The notes: a model not told the origin generated them from the letters alone. Shown: positions 24,708-35,419, counted from the first letter of the stretch. The stretch is 52,988 nt of DNA from Romboutsia sp. 13368 (GCF_018336475.1 NZ_CP048741.1:2511392-2564379), one strand, 5' to 3'. A program made the numbers and translations.

Positions 24708-27700
24708 ATGCCACATCCTGTCACGATAGGTAAAAGGACTAGAATGAGCTTTTCTAAGATAAAAGAAATAGCTGACGTGCCAAATCTTATAGAACTACAA
24801 GTAGATTCTTATAAGTGGTTTATTGAAGAGGGTCTTAAAGAAGTTTTTGAGGATATTTCTCCAATAGAAGATTACACAGGTAATCTTATATTAGAATTTG
24901 TAGATTACTCTTTAGATGATAAACCTAAATACGATATAGAAGAATGTAAAGATAGAGATGCTACATATTGTGCACCTCTAAAAGTAAAAGTAAGACTTAT
25001 AAACAAGGAAACTGGTGAAATAAAAGAGCAAGAAGTCTTCATGGGCGATTTCCCATTAATGACTGAAAAAGGTACTTTTGTTATCAACGGTGCAGAGAGA
25101 GTTATAGTAAGTCAATTAGTTAGATCTCCAGGAGTATACTATGCTCTAGAAAGAGATAAAACGGGTAAAAAATTAATCTCATCTACAGTTATACCAAACA
25201 GAGGAGCATGGTTAGAGTACGAAACAGATTCAAACGATGTAATATCTGTAAGAGTTGATAGAACTAGAAAACAACCAGTTACAGTTTTATTAAGAGCTTT
25301 AGGTATAGGTACAGATGCTGAGATAATAGAACTATTAGGTGAAGATGAAAGATTAGCTGCAACTTTAGAAAAAGATAACACTAAAACAGTTGAAGAGGGT
25401 CTAATAGAAATATACAAAAAGTTAAGACCGGGTGAACCTCCAACAGTAGAAAGTGCATCTTCTTTATTAAATGCATTATTCTTCGATCCTAAGAGATATG
25501 ATTTAGCAAAAGTAGGTAGATATAAATTCAACAAGAAACTTGCTTTATGCTATAGAATAATGAATAAAATATCAGCTGAAGATATAGTAAATCCTGAAAC
25601 AGGAGAAGTATTCGTTAAAGCTGGCGATAAGATAAGCTATGAAGTTGCTAAGGATATACAAAATTCAGGTATAAATGTAGTTACTTTATTAGCTGAAGAT
25701 GAAAAATCTGTTAAAGTTATAGGAAATAATTTCGTTGATATAAAATCACATGTTGATTTCGATATAGATGAATTAGATATAAAAGAACAAGTTCACTATC
25801 CAACTTTAAAAGAAATTTTAGAAGCTTATAGTGATGAAGAAGAAATAAAAGAAGCTATAAAGTTCAGAATAAAAGAACTTATACCAAAGCATATATTATT
25901 AGATGATATAATAGCTTCTATAAACTATGAATTCAACTTATTCCATGATATTGGAAATATAGATGATATAGATCACTTAGGTAACAGAAGAATAAGATCA
26001 GTTGGTGAGTTATTACAAAACCAAGTTAGAATAGGTCTTTCTAGAATGGAAAGAGTTATAAGAGAAAGAATGACTGTTCAAGATATGGAAGCTATAACGC
26101 CACAAGCGTTAGTTAACATAAGACCAGTTTCTGCTGCGATAAAAGAGTTCTTCGGAAGTTCTCAGTTATCACAGTTCATGGATCAAAATAACCCGTTATC
26201 TGAGTTAACACATAAGAGAAGATTATCTGCATTAGGACCAGGAGGTCTTTCAAGAGAAAGAGCTGGATTCGAAGTGCGTGACGTTCATCATTCTCACTAC
26301 GGAAGAATGTGTCCGATAGAAACTCCAGAAGGACCAAACATCGGTCTTATAAACTCATTATCTACTTATGCTAAGATAAATGAATTTGGATTCATAGAGT
26401 CTCCTTATAGAAAAGTTGACAAAGAATCTGGAAGAGTTACTAATGAGATACATTACTTAACTGCTGATGAAGAAGATTTATTCATAAGAGCCCAAGCAAA
26501 TGAACCATTAGAAGAAGATGGTACTTTTGTAAACAAGAGAGTAGTTTGTAGAACTGTAAATGGTGCAGTTGAACTAGTTCCTGTTAACAGAGTTGACTAC
26601 ATGGATATATCTCCAAAGCAAGTTGTTTCTATAGCGACTGCTATGATACCATTCTTAGAAAATGACGATGCCAACCGTGCGCTAATGGGAGCGAACATGC
26701 AACGTCAAGCAGTGCCTCTAGTTAGAAGAGAAGCACCAGTTATAGGTACAGGAGTTGAATATAGAGCTGCTAAGGACTCAGGTGCAGTTGTTGTTGCTAA
26801 AAACTCTGGTATAGCAGAGAGAGTAACAGCTGATGAAATAATAATAAAAAGAGAAGACGGAGTAAAAGATAGATACAAATTACTTAAGTTTAAACGTTCA
26901 AACGCAGGTACTTGTATAAACCAAACTCCTATAATAAATAAAGGTGACCAAATAGAAAAGGGTGACGTTATAGCAGATGGACCAGCTACTGACCTTGGGG
27001 AAATAGCATTAGGTAGAAATATGTTCGTAGCGTTCATGACTTGGGAAGGTTACAACTATGAGGATGCTATCTTAATAAACGAAAAATTAGTTAAAGAAGA
27101 TAGATTATCTACAATTCATATAGAAGAATATGAATGTGAAGCTAGAGATACAAAACTAGGACCAGAAGAAATAACTAGAGATATACCTAACGTTGGAGAA
27201 AGTGCTATAAAGGACTTAGATGAAAGAGGTATAATAAGAATAGGTGCTGAAGTAGATTCAGGAGATATATTAGTAGGTAAAGTAACTCCTAAAGGAGAAA
27301 CTGAACTTACAGCTGAAGAAAGATTACTTCGTGCAATATTCGGAGAAAAAGCTAGAGAAGTTAGAGATACTTCACTTAAAGTACCACATGGTGAAGGTGG
27401 TATAATAGTAGACGTAAAAGTGTTTACTAGAGAAAATGGAGATGATTTATCTCCAGGAGTTAACGAACTTGTTAGATGTTATATAGCTCAAAAGAGAAAG
27501 ATAAAAGTTGGAGATAAGATGGCCGGACGTCACGGTAACAAAGGGGTTATATCAAGAGTATTACCACAAGAAGACATGCCGTTCACAGAAGACGGAACTC
27601 CACTTGACATAGTTCTTAACCCACAAGGTATACCATCTCGTATGAACATCGGACAGGTTCTAGAAGTTCACTTAGGTCTTGCAGCTAAGGCTTTAGGATG

Positions 27701-28415
27701 GCATGTAGCTACATCAGTATTTGATGGTGCTAAAGAGTCAGATATAAGAAAGGCTTTAGTAGAAGCAGGTTACCCTGAAGATGGTAAATTAACATTATAT
27801 GATGGTAGAACAGGTGAAACATTCGATAACAGAATAACAGTTGGATACATGTACATGTTAAAACTGCATCACCTTGTTGATGACAAGTTACATGCAAGAA
27901 GTACAGGACCATACTCTTTAGTTACTCAACAACCATTAGGTGGTAAAGCACAATTTGGTGGACAGAGATTCGGGGAGATGGAGGTTTGGGCTCTAGAAGC
28001 ATACGGAGCTGCTCACATACTTCAAGAAATATTAACTGTTAAGTCAGATGACGTTGTAGGACGTGTTAGAGCGTACGAAGCAATAGTTAAAGGTGAAAAT
28101 ATACCTGAGCCAGGAATACCAGAATCATTCAAGGTTCTTATAAAAGAACTTCAAAGTTTATGCTTAGATGTAAAAGTATTATCAGAAGAAGATCAAGAAA
28201 TAGAAGTAAGAGAATCTTTAGATATGGATGATACAACTGGTGAGTTCGAATTAGATGTTATAGATAACATGAATGAAGTAGAACAAAATCATATAATAGA
28301 AGAAATAGATGACGAATTCATCGAAAATGATGAAGAAGACATAGATAGTTTAGACTTTGAAGATGAAGAAGACTTCGAATCATTAAACTATGAAGATGAA
28401 GACTTTGATGTATAA
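24708..28415 (+). CDS. rpoB: RpoB, RNA polymerase beta subunit
   Basis: The beta subunit forms half of the polymerase active-site cleft. The 1235-residue protein is full length. The rifampicin-binding region FFGSSQLSQFMDQNNPL (around residue 482) and the following HKRRLSALGPGGL are of sensitive type at every position I can compare with E. coli. The catalytic neighbourhood has GYNYEDAILINE and KVGDKMAGRHGNKG. The C-terminus carries an extra acidic tail of about 65 residues (from IEVRESLDMDD to the end), rich in Asp and Glu. The ATG at 24708 follows GAGAGGTGA. Confidence 0.98.
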   Translation: MPHPVTIGKRTRMSFSKIKEIADVPNLIELQVDSYKWFIEEGLKEVFEDISPIEDYTGNLILEFVDYSLDDKPKYDIEECKDRDATYCAPLKVKVRLINKETGEIKEQEVFMGDFPLMTEKGTFVINGAERVIVSQLVRSPGVYYALERDKTGKKLISSTVIPNRGAWLEYETDSNDVISVRVDRTRKQPVTVLLRALGIGTDAEIIELLGEDERLAATLEKDNTKTVEEGLIEIYKKLRPGEPPTVESASSLLNALFFDPKRYDLAKVGRYKFNKKLALCYRIMNKISAEDIVNPETGEVFVKAGDKISYEVAKDIQNSGINVVTLLAEDEKSVKVIGNNFVDIKSHVDFDIDELDIKEQVHYPTLKEILEAYSDEEEIKEAIKFRIKELIPKHILLDDIIASINYEFNLFHDIGNIDDIDHLGNRRIRSVGELLQNQVRIGLSRMERVIRERMTVQDMEAITPQALVNIRPVSAAIKEFFGSSQLSQFMDQNNPLSELTHKRRLSALGPGGLSRERAGFEVRDVHHSHYGRMCPIETPEGPNIGLINSLSTYAKINEFGFIESPYRKVDKESGRVTNEIHYLTADEEDLFIRAQANEPLEEDGTFVNKRVVCRTVNGAVELVPVNRVDYMDISPKQVVSIATAMIPFLENDDANRALMGANMQRQAVPLVRREAPVIGTGVEYRAAKDSGAVVVAKNSGIAERVTADEIIIKREDGVKDRYKLLKFKRSNAGTCINQTPIINKGDQIEKGDVIADGPATDLGEIALGRNMFVAFMTWEGYNYEDAILINEKLVKEDRLSTIHIEEYECEARDTKLGPEEITRDIPNVGESAIKDLDERGIIRIGAEVDSGDILVGKVTPKGETELTAEERLLRAIFGEKAREVRDTSLKVPHGEGGIIVDVKVFTRENGDDLSPGVNELVRCYIAQKRKIKVGDKMAGRHGNKGVISRVLPQEDMPFTEDGTPLDIVLNPQGIPSRMNIGQVLEVHLGLAAKALGWHVATSVFDGAKESDIRKALVEAGYPEDGKLTLYDGRTGETFDNRITVGYMYMLKLHHLVDDKLHARSTGPYSLVTQQPLGGKAQFGGQRFGEMEVWALEAYGAAHILQEILTVKSDDVVGRVRAYEAIVKGENIPEPGIPESFKVLIKELQSLCLDVKVLSEEDQEIEVRESLDMDDTTGEFELDVIDNMNEVEQNHIIEEIDDEFIENDEEDIDSLDFEDEEDFESLNYEDEDFDV

Positions 28416-28457
28416 ATTTAATTAACCGCAAATATCAAATAGAAGGGAGAGAACTCC

Positions 28458-31400
28458 TTGTTTGAATTAAACAATTTTGAGTCGATAAAAATAGCATTAG
28501 CTTCTCCAGAAAAAATAAGACAATGGTCTAGAGGAGAAGTAAAGAAACCTGAAACAATAAACTACCGTACATTAAAACCAGAAAAAGATGGTCTATTCTG
28601 TGAAAGAATATTCGGACCTCAAAAAGACTGGGAATGTCACTGTGGTAAGTATAGAAGAGTAAGATACAAAGGTGTAGTTTGTGATAGATGTGGAGTAGAA
28701 GTAACAAAGGCTAAAGTAAGAAGAGAAAGAATGGGACATATAGAGCTAGCAGCTCCTATGTCTCATATCTGGTACTTCAAAGGTATACCAAGTAGAATGG
28801 GTCTTTTACTTGATATGTCACCAAGATCTTTAGAAAAAATATTATACTTTGCTTCTTATGTTGTAGTTGATCCAGGTGAAACAGGATTAAATGAAAAACA
28901 ACTATTAACAGAAAAAGAATACAGAGCTGCTGTTGATAAGTATGGATACAATACTTTCACTGTAGGTATGGGTGCTGAAGCTGTTAAGCAATTACTACAA
29001 AACATAGACCTAGAAAAAGAAAGTAAAGAATTAAGAGCTGACTTAAAAGACAGTACAGGTCAAAAAAGAGTTAGAACAATAAGAAGATTAGAAGTGGTAG
29101 AAGCTTTCAGAAAATCTGGAAATAGACCAGAATGGATGATATTAGATGCTATACCTGTAATACCTCCAGATTTAAGACCTATGGTTCAACTTGATGGAGG
29201 AAGATTTGCCACTTCTGACTTAAATGATTTATATAGAAGAGTTATAAACAGAAACAACAGATTAAAGAGATTACTAGAACTTGGAGCTCCTGACATTATC
29301 GTAAGAAATGAAAAGAGAATGCTTCAAGAAGCAGTAGATGCTTTAATAGACAATGGTAGAAGAGGTAGACCTGTAACAGGACCTGGTAATAGACCACTTA
29401 AGTCATTATCAGACATGTTAAAAGGTAAGCAAGGACGTTTCCGTCAAAACTTACTTGGTAAACGTGTTGACTACTCAGGACGTTCAGTTATAGTTGTTGG
29501 ACCAGAACTTAAATTCTATCAATGTGGTCTTCCTAAGAAAATGGCTCTTGAATTATTCAAGCCATTCGTTATGGATAAATTAGTTAAAGAAGGATTTGCA
29601 CACAACATAAAGAGTGCAAAATCTATAGTAGAAAAAGTTAAACCAGAAGTATGGGATGTTTTAGAAGATGTTATAAAGAGTCATCCAGTTCTTCTTAACC
29701 GTGCCCCTACTCTTCATAGATTAGGTATACAAGCATTTGAACCAGTTTTAGTTGAAGGAAAAGCTATAAAGCTACATCCACTTGTATGTACAGCGTACAA
29801 TGCCGACTTCGACGGTGACCAAATGGCGGTACACGTACCTTTATCAGTAGAAGCACAAGCAGAAGCTAGATTCTTAATGTTATCTGTAAATAACATACTA
29901 GCTCCTAAAGATGGTAGCCCAATAACTACTCCTTCTCAGGATATGGTTTTAGGATGTTACTACTTAACAATAGAAGCTCAAGGTGGAGAAAAAGGAACAG
30001 GAACAGTATTCAAAGACTTCAATGAAATGTTACTTGCTTATCAAAACCAAGCTGTTCAATTACACTCTTTAGTAAAAATGAGAGTTGTATTAGAGGATGG
30101 AAGAAGCTCTATAGTTGAAAGTACTGTAGGTAGATTCATATTCAATGAAAATATACCTCAAGACTTAGGATTTGTAGACAGAAGTGTAGATCCATTTGGA
30201 TTAGAAATAGACTTCTTAGTTGACAAAAAAGCTTTAGGAAAGATAATAGATAAGTGTTTCAGAAAGCATGGAAACACAGATACAGCTGTATTACTTGACC
30301 ACATAAAATCTTTAGGGTTCAAATACTCTACTAGAGGTGGTATAACAGTTGCGGTTGCTGATATGAAGATACCAGAAGCTAAGAAAGGTTATATAACAGC
30401 AGCTGAAGAAAAAGTTGATAAATATGAAAAAGCATATAGAAGAGGTCTAATCTCTGACGAAGAAAGATATGAAAGAGTTATAGAAACTTGGACAGAAACA
30501 ACTGAAAAAGTTACAGATGCTCTTATGGAAGGATTAGAAAGACTTAATAATATATATATAATGGCACACTCAGGAGCCAGAGGTTCTAAGAACCAGATAA
30601 GACAGTTAGCTGGTATGCGTGGTCTGATGGCCAATGCATCTGGTAAAACAGTTGAGGTTCCAGTTAAATCTAACTTCCGTGAAGGTTTATCAGTAATGGA
30701 ATACTTCACATCTTCACACGGGGCTAGAAAGGGTCTTGCCGATACAGCACTTCGTACAGCTGACTCAGGATACTTAACAAGAAGACTTGTTGATGTCAGT
30801 CAAGATGTTATAGTAAGAGAGGTTGACTGTGGTACTACAGAAACTACAGAAACATTTGCTATAAAAGATGGAAACGAAGTAATAGAAGTACTATACGACA
30901 GAATAGTTGGTAGATACACTATAGATGCTATAGTAAACCCAACTACTGGAGAAGTTATAGTAGAAGCTGATTCTATGATACAAGAAGATGATGCTGAAAA
31001 GATAATAGCTGCAGGAATAGAAACTGTACAAATAAGAACAGTTCTTAACTGTAAGACAAACCATGGTGTTTGTACTAAGTGTTATGGTAGAAACCTTGCT
31101 ACAGGTAAAGAAGTTAATATAGGAGAAGCTGTTGGTATAATAGCTGCTCAATCAATCGGTGAACCAGGTACTCAGCTTACAATGCGTACATTCCATACAG
31201 GTGGGGTTGCCGGAGGAGATATAACTCAAGGTCTTCCAAGGGTTGAAGAATTATTTGAAGCAAGAAAACCTAAAGGTTTAGCTATCATAACAGAAATAAC
31301 TGGTAGAGTTGAAATAGACGAAACTGGTAAGAGAAAAGAAATAAACATAGTTCCTGAAAATGGAGAAACAGAAGTTTATGCTATACCTTATGGATCAAGA

Positions 31401-31946
31401 ATAAGAGTTAAGCATGGACAAATGGTTGAAGCTGGTGATCCATTAACTCAAGGTTCTATAAACCCACATGACATAGTAAGAGTTAAAGGTATAGGCGGAG
31501 TTCAAGACTATATCGTTAAAGAAGTTCAAAGAGTTTATAGAATGCAAGGGGTTGACGTTAACGATAAGCATATAGAAGTTATAGTAAGACAAATGATTTC
31601 TAAAGTTAAGGTTGAGGATCCAGGAGATACAGAATTAATCCCAGGTGGATATGAAGATGTATTAACATTTGATAAGTGTAATGAAGAAGCTATAGCTCAA
31701 GGATTAAAGCCTGCTGTTGCTAATAGAGTATTACTTGGTATAACTAAGGCATCTCTTGCTACAGATTCATTCTTATCAGCTGCTTCATTCCAAGAAACAA
31801 CAAGAGTATTAACTGAAGCTGCTATAAAAGGAAAAGAAGACCACTTAATAGGTCTTAAAGAAAATGTTATATTAGGTAAGTTAATACCAGCAGGAACAGG
31901 TATGAAGAGATATAAAAACATAGCTGTTGAAAAAATACAAGACTAA
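28458..31946 (+). CDS. rpoC: RpoC, RNA polymerase beta' subunit
   Basis: The beta' subunit carries the catalytic magnesium. NADFDGDQ at residues 448-455 holds the three Asp ligands. The N-terminal zinc finger is seen as CHCGKYRRVRYKGVVCDRCG, and the second zinc site as LNCKTNHGVCTKCYG. At 1162 residues it matches clostridial proteins. The start is a TTG at 28458 behind AAGGGAGAG, 42 bases after rpoB; no ATG nearby fits the family N-terminus FELNNFESIKIALASPE. Confidence 0.98.
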   Translation: MFELNNFESIKIALASPEKIRQWSRGEVKKPETINYRTLKPEKDGLFCERIFGPQKDWECHCGKYRRVRYKGVVCDRCGVEVTKAKVRRERMGHIELAAPMSHIWYFKGIPSRMGLLLDMSPRSLEKILYFASYVVVDPGETGLNEKQLLTEKEYRAAVDKYGYNTFTVGMGAEAVKQLLQNIDLEKESKELRADLKDSTGQKRVRTIRRLEVVEAFRKSGNRPEWMILDAIPVIPPDLRPMVQLDGGRFATSDLNDLYRRVINRNNRLKRLLELGAPDIIVRNEKRMLQEAVDALIDNGRRGRPVTGPGNRPLKSLSDMLKGKQGRFRQNLLGKRVDYSGRSVIVVGPELKFYQCGLPKKMALELFKPFVMDKLVKEGFAHNIKSAKSIVEKVKPEVWDVLEDVIKSHPVLLNRAPTLHRLGIQAFEPVLVEGKAIKLHPLVCTAYNADFDGDQMAVHVPLSVEAQAEARFLMLSVNNILAPKDGSPITTPSQDMVLGCYYLTIEAQGGEKGTGTVFKDFNEMLLAYQNQAVQLHSLVKMRVVLEDGRSSIVESTVGRFIFNENIPQDLGFVDRSVDPFGLEIDFLVDKKALGKIIDKCFRKHGNTDTAVLLDHIKSLGFKYSTRGGITVAVADMKIPEAKKGYITAAEEKVDKYEKAYRRGLISDEERYERVIETWTETTEKVTDALMEGLERLNNIYIMAHSGARGSKNQIRQLAGMRGLMANASGKTVEVPVKSNFREGLSVMEYFTSSHGARKGLADTALRTADSGYLTRRLVDVSQDVIVREVDCGTTETTETFAIKDGNEVIEVLYDRIVGRYTIDAIVNPTTGEVIVEADSMIQEDDAEKIIAAGIETVQIRTVLNCKTNHGVCTKCYGRNLATGKEVNIGEAVGIIAAQSIGEPGTQLTMRTFHTGGVAGGDITQGLPRVEELFEARKPKGLAIITEITGRVEIDETGKRKEINIVPENGETEVYAIPYGSRIRVKHGQMVEAGDPLTQGSINPHDIVRVKGIGGVQDYIVKEVQRVYRMQGVDVNDKHIEVIVRQMISKVKVEDPGDTELIPGGYEDVLTFDKCNEEAIAQGLKPAVANRVLLGITKASLATDSFLSAASFQETTRVLTEAAIKGKEDHLIGLKENVILGKLIPAGTGMKRYKNIAVEKIQD

Positions 31947-31968
31947 GATAATAACAGATAAAGAAACC

Positions 31969-31998
31969 TTGACAGTATCTATGTTAGGGTGATAAAAT
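31969..31998 (+). promoter_or_regulatory. Promoter for the str operon (rpsL-rpsG-fusA-tuf)
   Basis: TTGACA at 31969-31974 and TAAAAT at 31993-31998 with an 18-base spacer, starting 22 bases after rpoC. It would produce a leader of more than 230 bases before rpsL. Confidence 0.75.
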
Positions 31999-32004
31999 GT
32001 AAAA

Positions 32005-32236
32005 GTGTGTAATCGAAGATCGCTAAAATTTGAAAAAATATTAGTGATCTTTGATTAGACTTTTTAATAAATGAACTAGCAGCACCAAACTGCAAAAGAG
32101 CTAAAAACCACATATTTATGTGTGTTAATAGACATTTAATTGTACATGTAACTTTTGTTACAAAACATGTCAGTGTTATTTATACTGACGTAGTTGGCGG
32201 TCATTTAAAGATCGAAAATTTTGGAAGGAGGTGCAG
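32005..32236 (+). promoter_or_regulatory. Long structured leader of rpsL
   Basis: A 16-bp stem joins 32011-32026 and 32041-32056 (AATCGAAGATCGCTAA with TTAGTGATCTTTGATT, two G-U pairs), followed by AGACTTTTTAA. It could be an attenuator. Further hairpins are ACATG/CATGT near 32145-32170 and GTCAGT/ACTGAC near 32170-32190. The 3' arm of the first stem can also pair with TTAAAGATCGA at 32204-32214, just before the ribosome binding site. I know of no named element with this form; the fold is by eye. Confidence 0.5.
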
Positions 32237-32239
32237 ATG

Positions 32240-32662
32240 ATGCCAACAATTAACCAATTAGTTCGTAAAAACAGACAAGCAATAGAAAAGAAATCTACTG
32301 CTCCAGCATTACAAAAGGGATTCAACTCTTTACACAAGAAAGCTACTGATGCTAGTGCTCCACAAAAAAGAGGAGTTTGTACTTCAGTAAAAACAGTTAC
32401 TCCTAAGAAGCCTAACTCAGCTTTAAGAAAAGTTGCCAGAGTTAGATTAACAAACGGAATAGAAGTTTCTGCTTATATACCAGGAGAAGGACACAACTTA
32501 CAAGAGCATAGTGTTGTTCTTATAAGAGGAGGAAGAGTTAAAGACCTTCCAGGGGTTAGATACCACATATTAAGAGGTACTTTAGATACTGCAGGTGTTG
32601 ATAAGAGAATGCAAGCTAGATCTAAGTACGGTGCTAAGAGACCTAAAGCTGCAAAGAAATAA
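32240..32662 (+). CDS. rpsL: Ribosomal protein S12
   Basis: S12 controls decoding accuracy at the A site. The 140-residue protein begins MPTINQLVRKNRQ. Lysines in both streptomycin-related motifs, PKKPNS (55-60) and GGRVKDLPG, are retained, so the sequence is of sensitive type. The ATG at 32240 follows GGAGGTG; ATG 32237 and GTG 32231 are in frame but add residues foreign to the family. Confidence 0.97.
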   Translation: MPTINQLVRKNRQAIEKKSTAPALQKGFNSLHKKATDASAPQKRGVCTSVKTVTPKKPNSALRKVARVRLTNGIEVSAYIPGEGHNLQEHSVVLIRGGRVKDLPGVRYHILRGTLDTAGVDKRMQARSKYGAKRPKAAKK

Positions 32663-32782
32663 TAAAAACTAACAATTAATTATATGTGCGGTGCTTTAAA
32701 TATATATGTATTTATGGCATCACGGCGTTATTAATGTCGAGTACCTATGATTTAAGATTAAATAATTAAGGAGGGAAGCAAA

Positions 32783-33253
32783 ATGCCAAGAAAAGGTAAT
32801 GTTCCAAAGAGAGAAGTATTAGCTGATCCAATGTATGGAAGTAAAGTTGTTACTAAGTTAATAAACAATTTAATGATAGACGGAAAAAAAGGGAAAGCTC
32901 AAACAATAGTTTATGATGCTTTCGCTATGATAGCTGAAAAAACAGGAGAAGAAGCTATAGAAGTATTCAACAGAGCTATGGATAACATAATGCCTGTTTT
33001 AGAAGTTAAAGCAAGAAGAGTTGGTGGAGCTAACTACCAAGTTCCAGTTGAAGTTAGACCTGAGAGAAGACAAACTTTAGGTTTAAGATGGTTAGTAAAC
33101 TACACTAGAGCTCGTGGAGAAAAAGGAATGGTTGAAAAGTTAGCGAAAGAAATAATGGACGCTGCTAACAACACAGGAGCTTCAGTTAAGAAGAAAGAAG
33201 ATACTCATAAGATGGCAGAAGCTAATAAAGCATTTGCTCATTATAGATTCTAA
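32783..33253 (+). CDS. rpsG: Ribosomal protein S7
   Basis: S7 nucleates assembly of the 30S head. The 156-residue protein starts MPRKGNVPKREVL and has the conserved KARRVGGANYQVPVEVR segment and a complete C-terminal helix. The ATG follows AAGGAGGG. The 120-base gap after rpsL contains no terminator that I can see. Confidence 0.97.
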   Translation: MPRKGNVPKREVLADPMYGSKVVTKLINNLMIDGKKGKAQTIVYDAFAMIAEKTGEEAIEVFNRAMDNIMPVLEVKARRVGGANYQVPVEVRPERRQTLGLRWLVNYTRARGEKGMVEKLAKEIMDAANNTGASVKKKEDTHKMAEANKAFAHYRF

Positions 33254-33305
33254 TAAAATAGGATATAATTGATACCTTATAAGGGATATCACAAGGAGGA
33301 GAACC

Positions 33306-35375
33306 ATGGCTAGAAAGTTTCCTTTAGAAAGAACTAGAAATATAGGAATCATGGCTCATATAGATGCAGGAAAAACTACTACTACAGAAAGAATCCTTTT
33401 CTATACAGGGCAAACACATAAAATAGGAGAAACTCACGAAGGAGCTTCTCAAATGGACTGGATGGAGCAAGAGAAGGAGAGAGGTATAACAATAACTTCT
33501 GCTGCTACTACTGCTGCATGGAAAGACCATAGAATAAACATAATAGATACACCAGGACACGTCGACTTCACAGTTGAGGTTGAAAGATCTCTAAGAGTTC
33601 TTGACGGTTCAGTTGCTGTATTCTGTGCTAAAGGTGGGGTTGAACCTCAATCTGAGAACGTATGGAGACAAGCAGATAACTACGGTGTACCTAGAATAGC
33701 ATTTGTAAACAAAATGGATATCATGGGTGCAGACTTCTACAATGTTGTACAAATGATGAAAGACAGATTAAGTGCAAATGCAGTACCTGTTCAATTACCA
33801 ATAGGTAAAGAAGACTGGTTAGAAGGTGAAGTTGACTTAGTAGAAATGTGTGCTCACATATACAAAGACGACTTAGGAAAAGTAATAGAAAGAACTGAAA
33901 TACCAGAAGATATGAAAGAATTAGCTCAAGAGTGGAGAGAAAAGCTTATAGAAGCTGTTGCTGAAACTGATGAAGAGTTAATGATGAAATATCTTGAAGG
34001 AGAAGAATTCTCTGTAGAAGAAATAAAAACTGCTATAAGAAAAGCTACTATAGCTTGTGAAATGAACCCAGTATTCTGTGGATCTGCATACAGAAACAAA
34101 GGTGTTCAGTTATTATTAGATGGTGTTGTTGATTACTTACCAGCTCCAACTGATATAGAAGCTATAAAAGGTATATTACCAGATGGTGAAGAAGCAGCTA
34201 GACAATCTTCTGACGAAGAACCATTCTCAGCATTAGCATTCAAAATAATGACTGACCCATTCGTTGGTAAGTTAGCATTCTTCAGAGTTTACTCTGGGGT
34301 AATAACAAGTGGATCTTACGTTCTTAACTCTACTAAAAACAAGAGAGAAAGAATAGGTCGTATACTTCAAATGCATGCTAATACAAGAGAAGAAATATCT
34401 GAAGTATATGCTGGAGATATAGCTGCAGCAGTAGGATTAAAAGATACTACTACTGGAGATACTTTATGTGATCCTGCACATGCTATAATACTTGAATCTA
34501 TGGAATTCCCAGAGCCAGTTATATCTGTTGCTATAGAGCCAAAGTCTAAAGCTGCTCAAGAAAAAATGGGAACTGCTCTTCAAAAGTTAACTGAAGAAGA
34601 TCCAACTTTCACAGTTAAAACTGACGAAGAAACAGGACAAACTATAATATCTGGAATGGGTGAATTACACTTAGAGATAATAGTTGATAGATTATTAAGA
34701 GAATTCAAAGTTGAAGCTAACGTTGGTGCTCCACAAGTTGCTTACAGAGAAACAATAACTCAACCAGTTGATATAGAGTACAAGTACTCTAAGCAATCAG
34801 GTGGTAGAGGACAATACGGTCACGTTAAGATAAGAGTTAACCCTCAAGAACCAGGTGCTGGTTATGTATTCGAAAACAAGACTGTTGGTGGATCTGTACC
34901 AAAAGAATACGTTGGACCAACTGATGCAGGTATACAAGGTGCTATGGCATCTGGTGTAGTTGCTGGATACCCAGTTGTTGACGTTGCTGTTGAATTATAC
35001 GATGGTTCTTACCATGAAGTCGATTCATCAGAAATGGCATTCAAAATGGCTGGTTCAATGGCTATGAAAGAAGCTTTAAGAAAAGGAAATTCTGTATTAT
35101 TAGAGCCATACTTCAAAGTTGAAGTTGTTACTCCTGAAGAATACATGGGAGACGTTATGGGTGGATTAAACTCTAAGAGAGGTTTAATACAAGGTATGGA
35201 AGCTAGATCTGGTGCACAAGTTATAAATGCATTCGTTCCACTTTCAGAAATGTTCGGATACTCTACTGAGTTAAGATCTACTACTCAAGGTCGTGCAACT
35301 TACACTATGATATTTGACCACTACGAGCAAGTTCCAGCTTCAGTTGCTAAGAAAATAGCTGAAGGAAGAAACTAA
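33306..35375 (+). CDS. fusA: Elongation factor G
   Basis: EF-G drives translocation and, with ribosome recycling factor, subunit splitting. The 689-residue protein has AHIDAGKTT at 17-25, RGITITSAATT in switch I, DTPGHVDF with the catalytic His, and the domain IV tip GSYHEVDSSEMAF. It is therefore the canonical EF-G, in contrast to the shorter paralogue at 572. The ATG follows AAGGAGG. tuf copy 2 follows. Confidence 0.98.
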   Translation: MARKFPLERTRNIGIMAHIDAGKTTTTERILFYTGQTHKIGETHEGASQMDWMEQEKERGITITSAATTAAWKDHRINIIDTPGHVDFTVEVERSLRVLDGSVAVFCAKGGVEPQSENVWRQADNYGVPRIAFVNKMDIMGADFYNVVQMMKDRLSANAVPVQLPIGKEDWLEGEVDLVEMCAHIYKDDLGKVIERTEIPEDMKELAQEWREKLIEAVAETDEELMMKYLEGEEFSVEEIKTAIRKATIACEMNPVFCGSAYRNKGVQLLLDGVVDYLPAPTDIEAIKGILPDGEEAARQSSDEEPFSALAFKIMTDPFVGKLAFFRVYSGVITSGSYVLNSTKNKRERIGRILQMHANTREEISEVYAGDIAAAVGLKDTTTGDTLCDPAHAIILESMEFPEPVISVAIEPKSKAAQEKMGTALQKLTEEDPTFTVKTDEETGQTIISGMGELHLEIIVDRLLREFKVEANVGAPQVAYRETITQPVDIEYKYSKQSGGRGQYGHVKIRVNPQEPGAGYVFENKTVGGSVPKEYVGPTDAGIQGAMASGVVAGYPVVDVAVELYDGSYHEVDSSEMAFKMAGSMAMKEALRKGNSVLLEPYFKVEVVTPEEYMGDVMGGLNSKRGLIQGMEARSGAQVINAFVPLSEMFGYSTELRSTTQGRATYTMIFDHYEQVPASVAKKIAEGRN

Positions 35376-35419
35376 TTAGTTTATTATTTTATTAATAAAA
35401 TTAACATAAATTAAAATGA

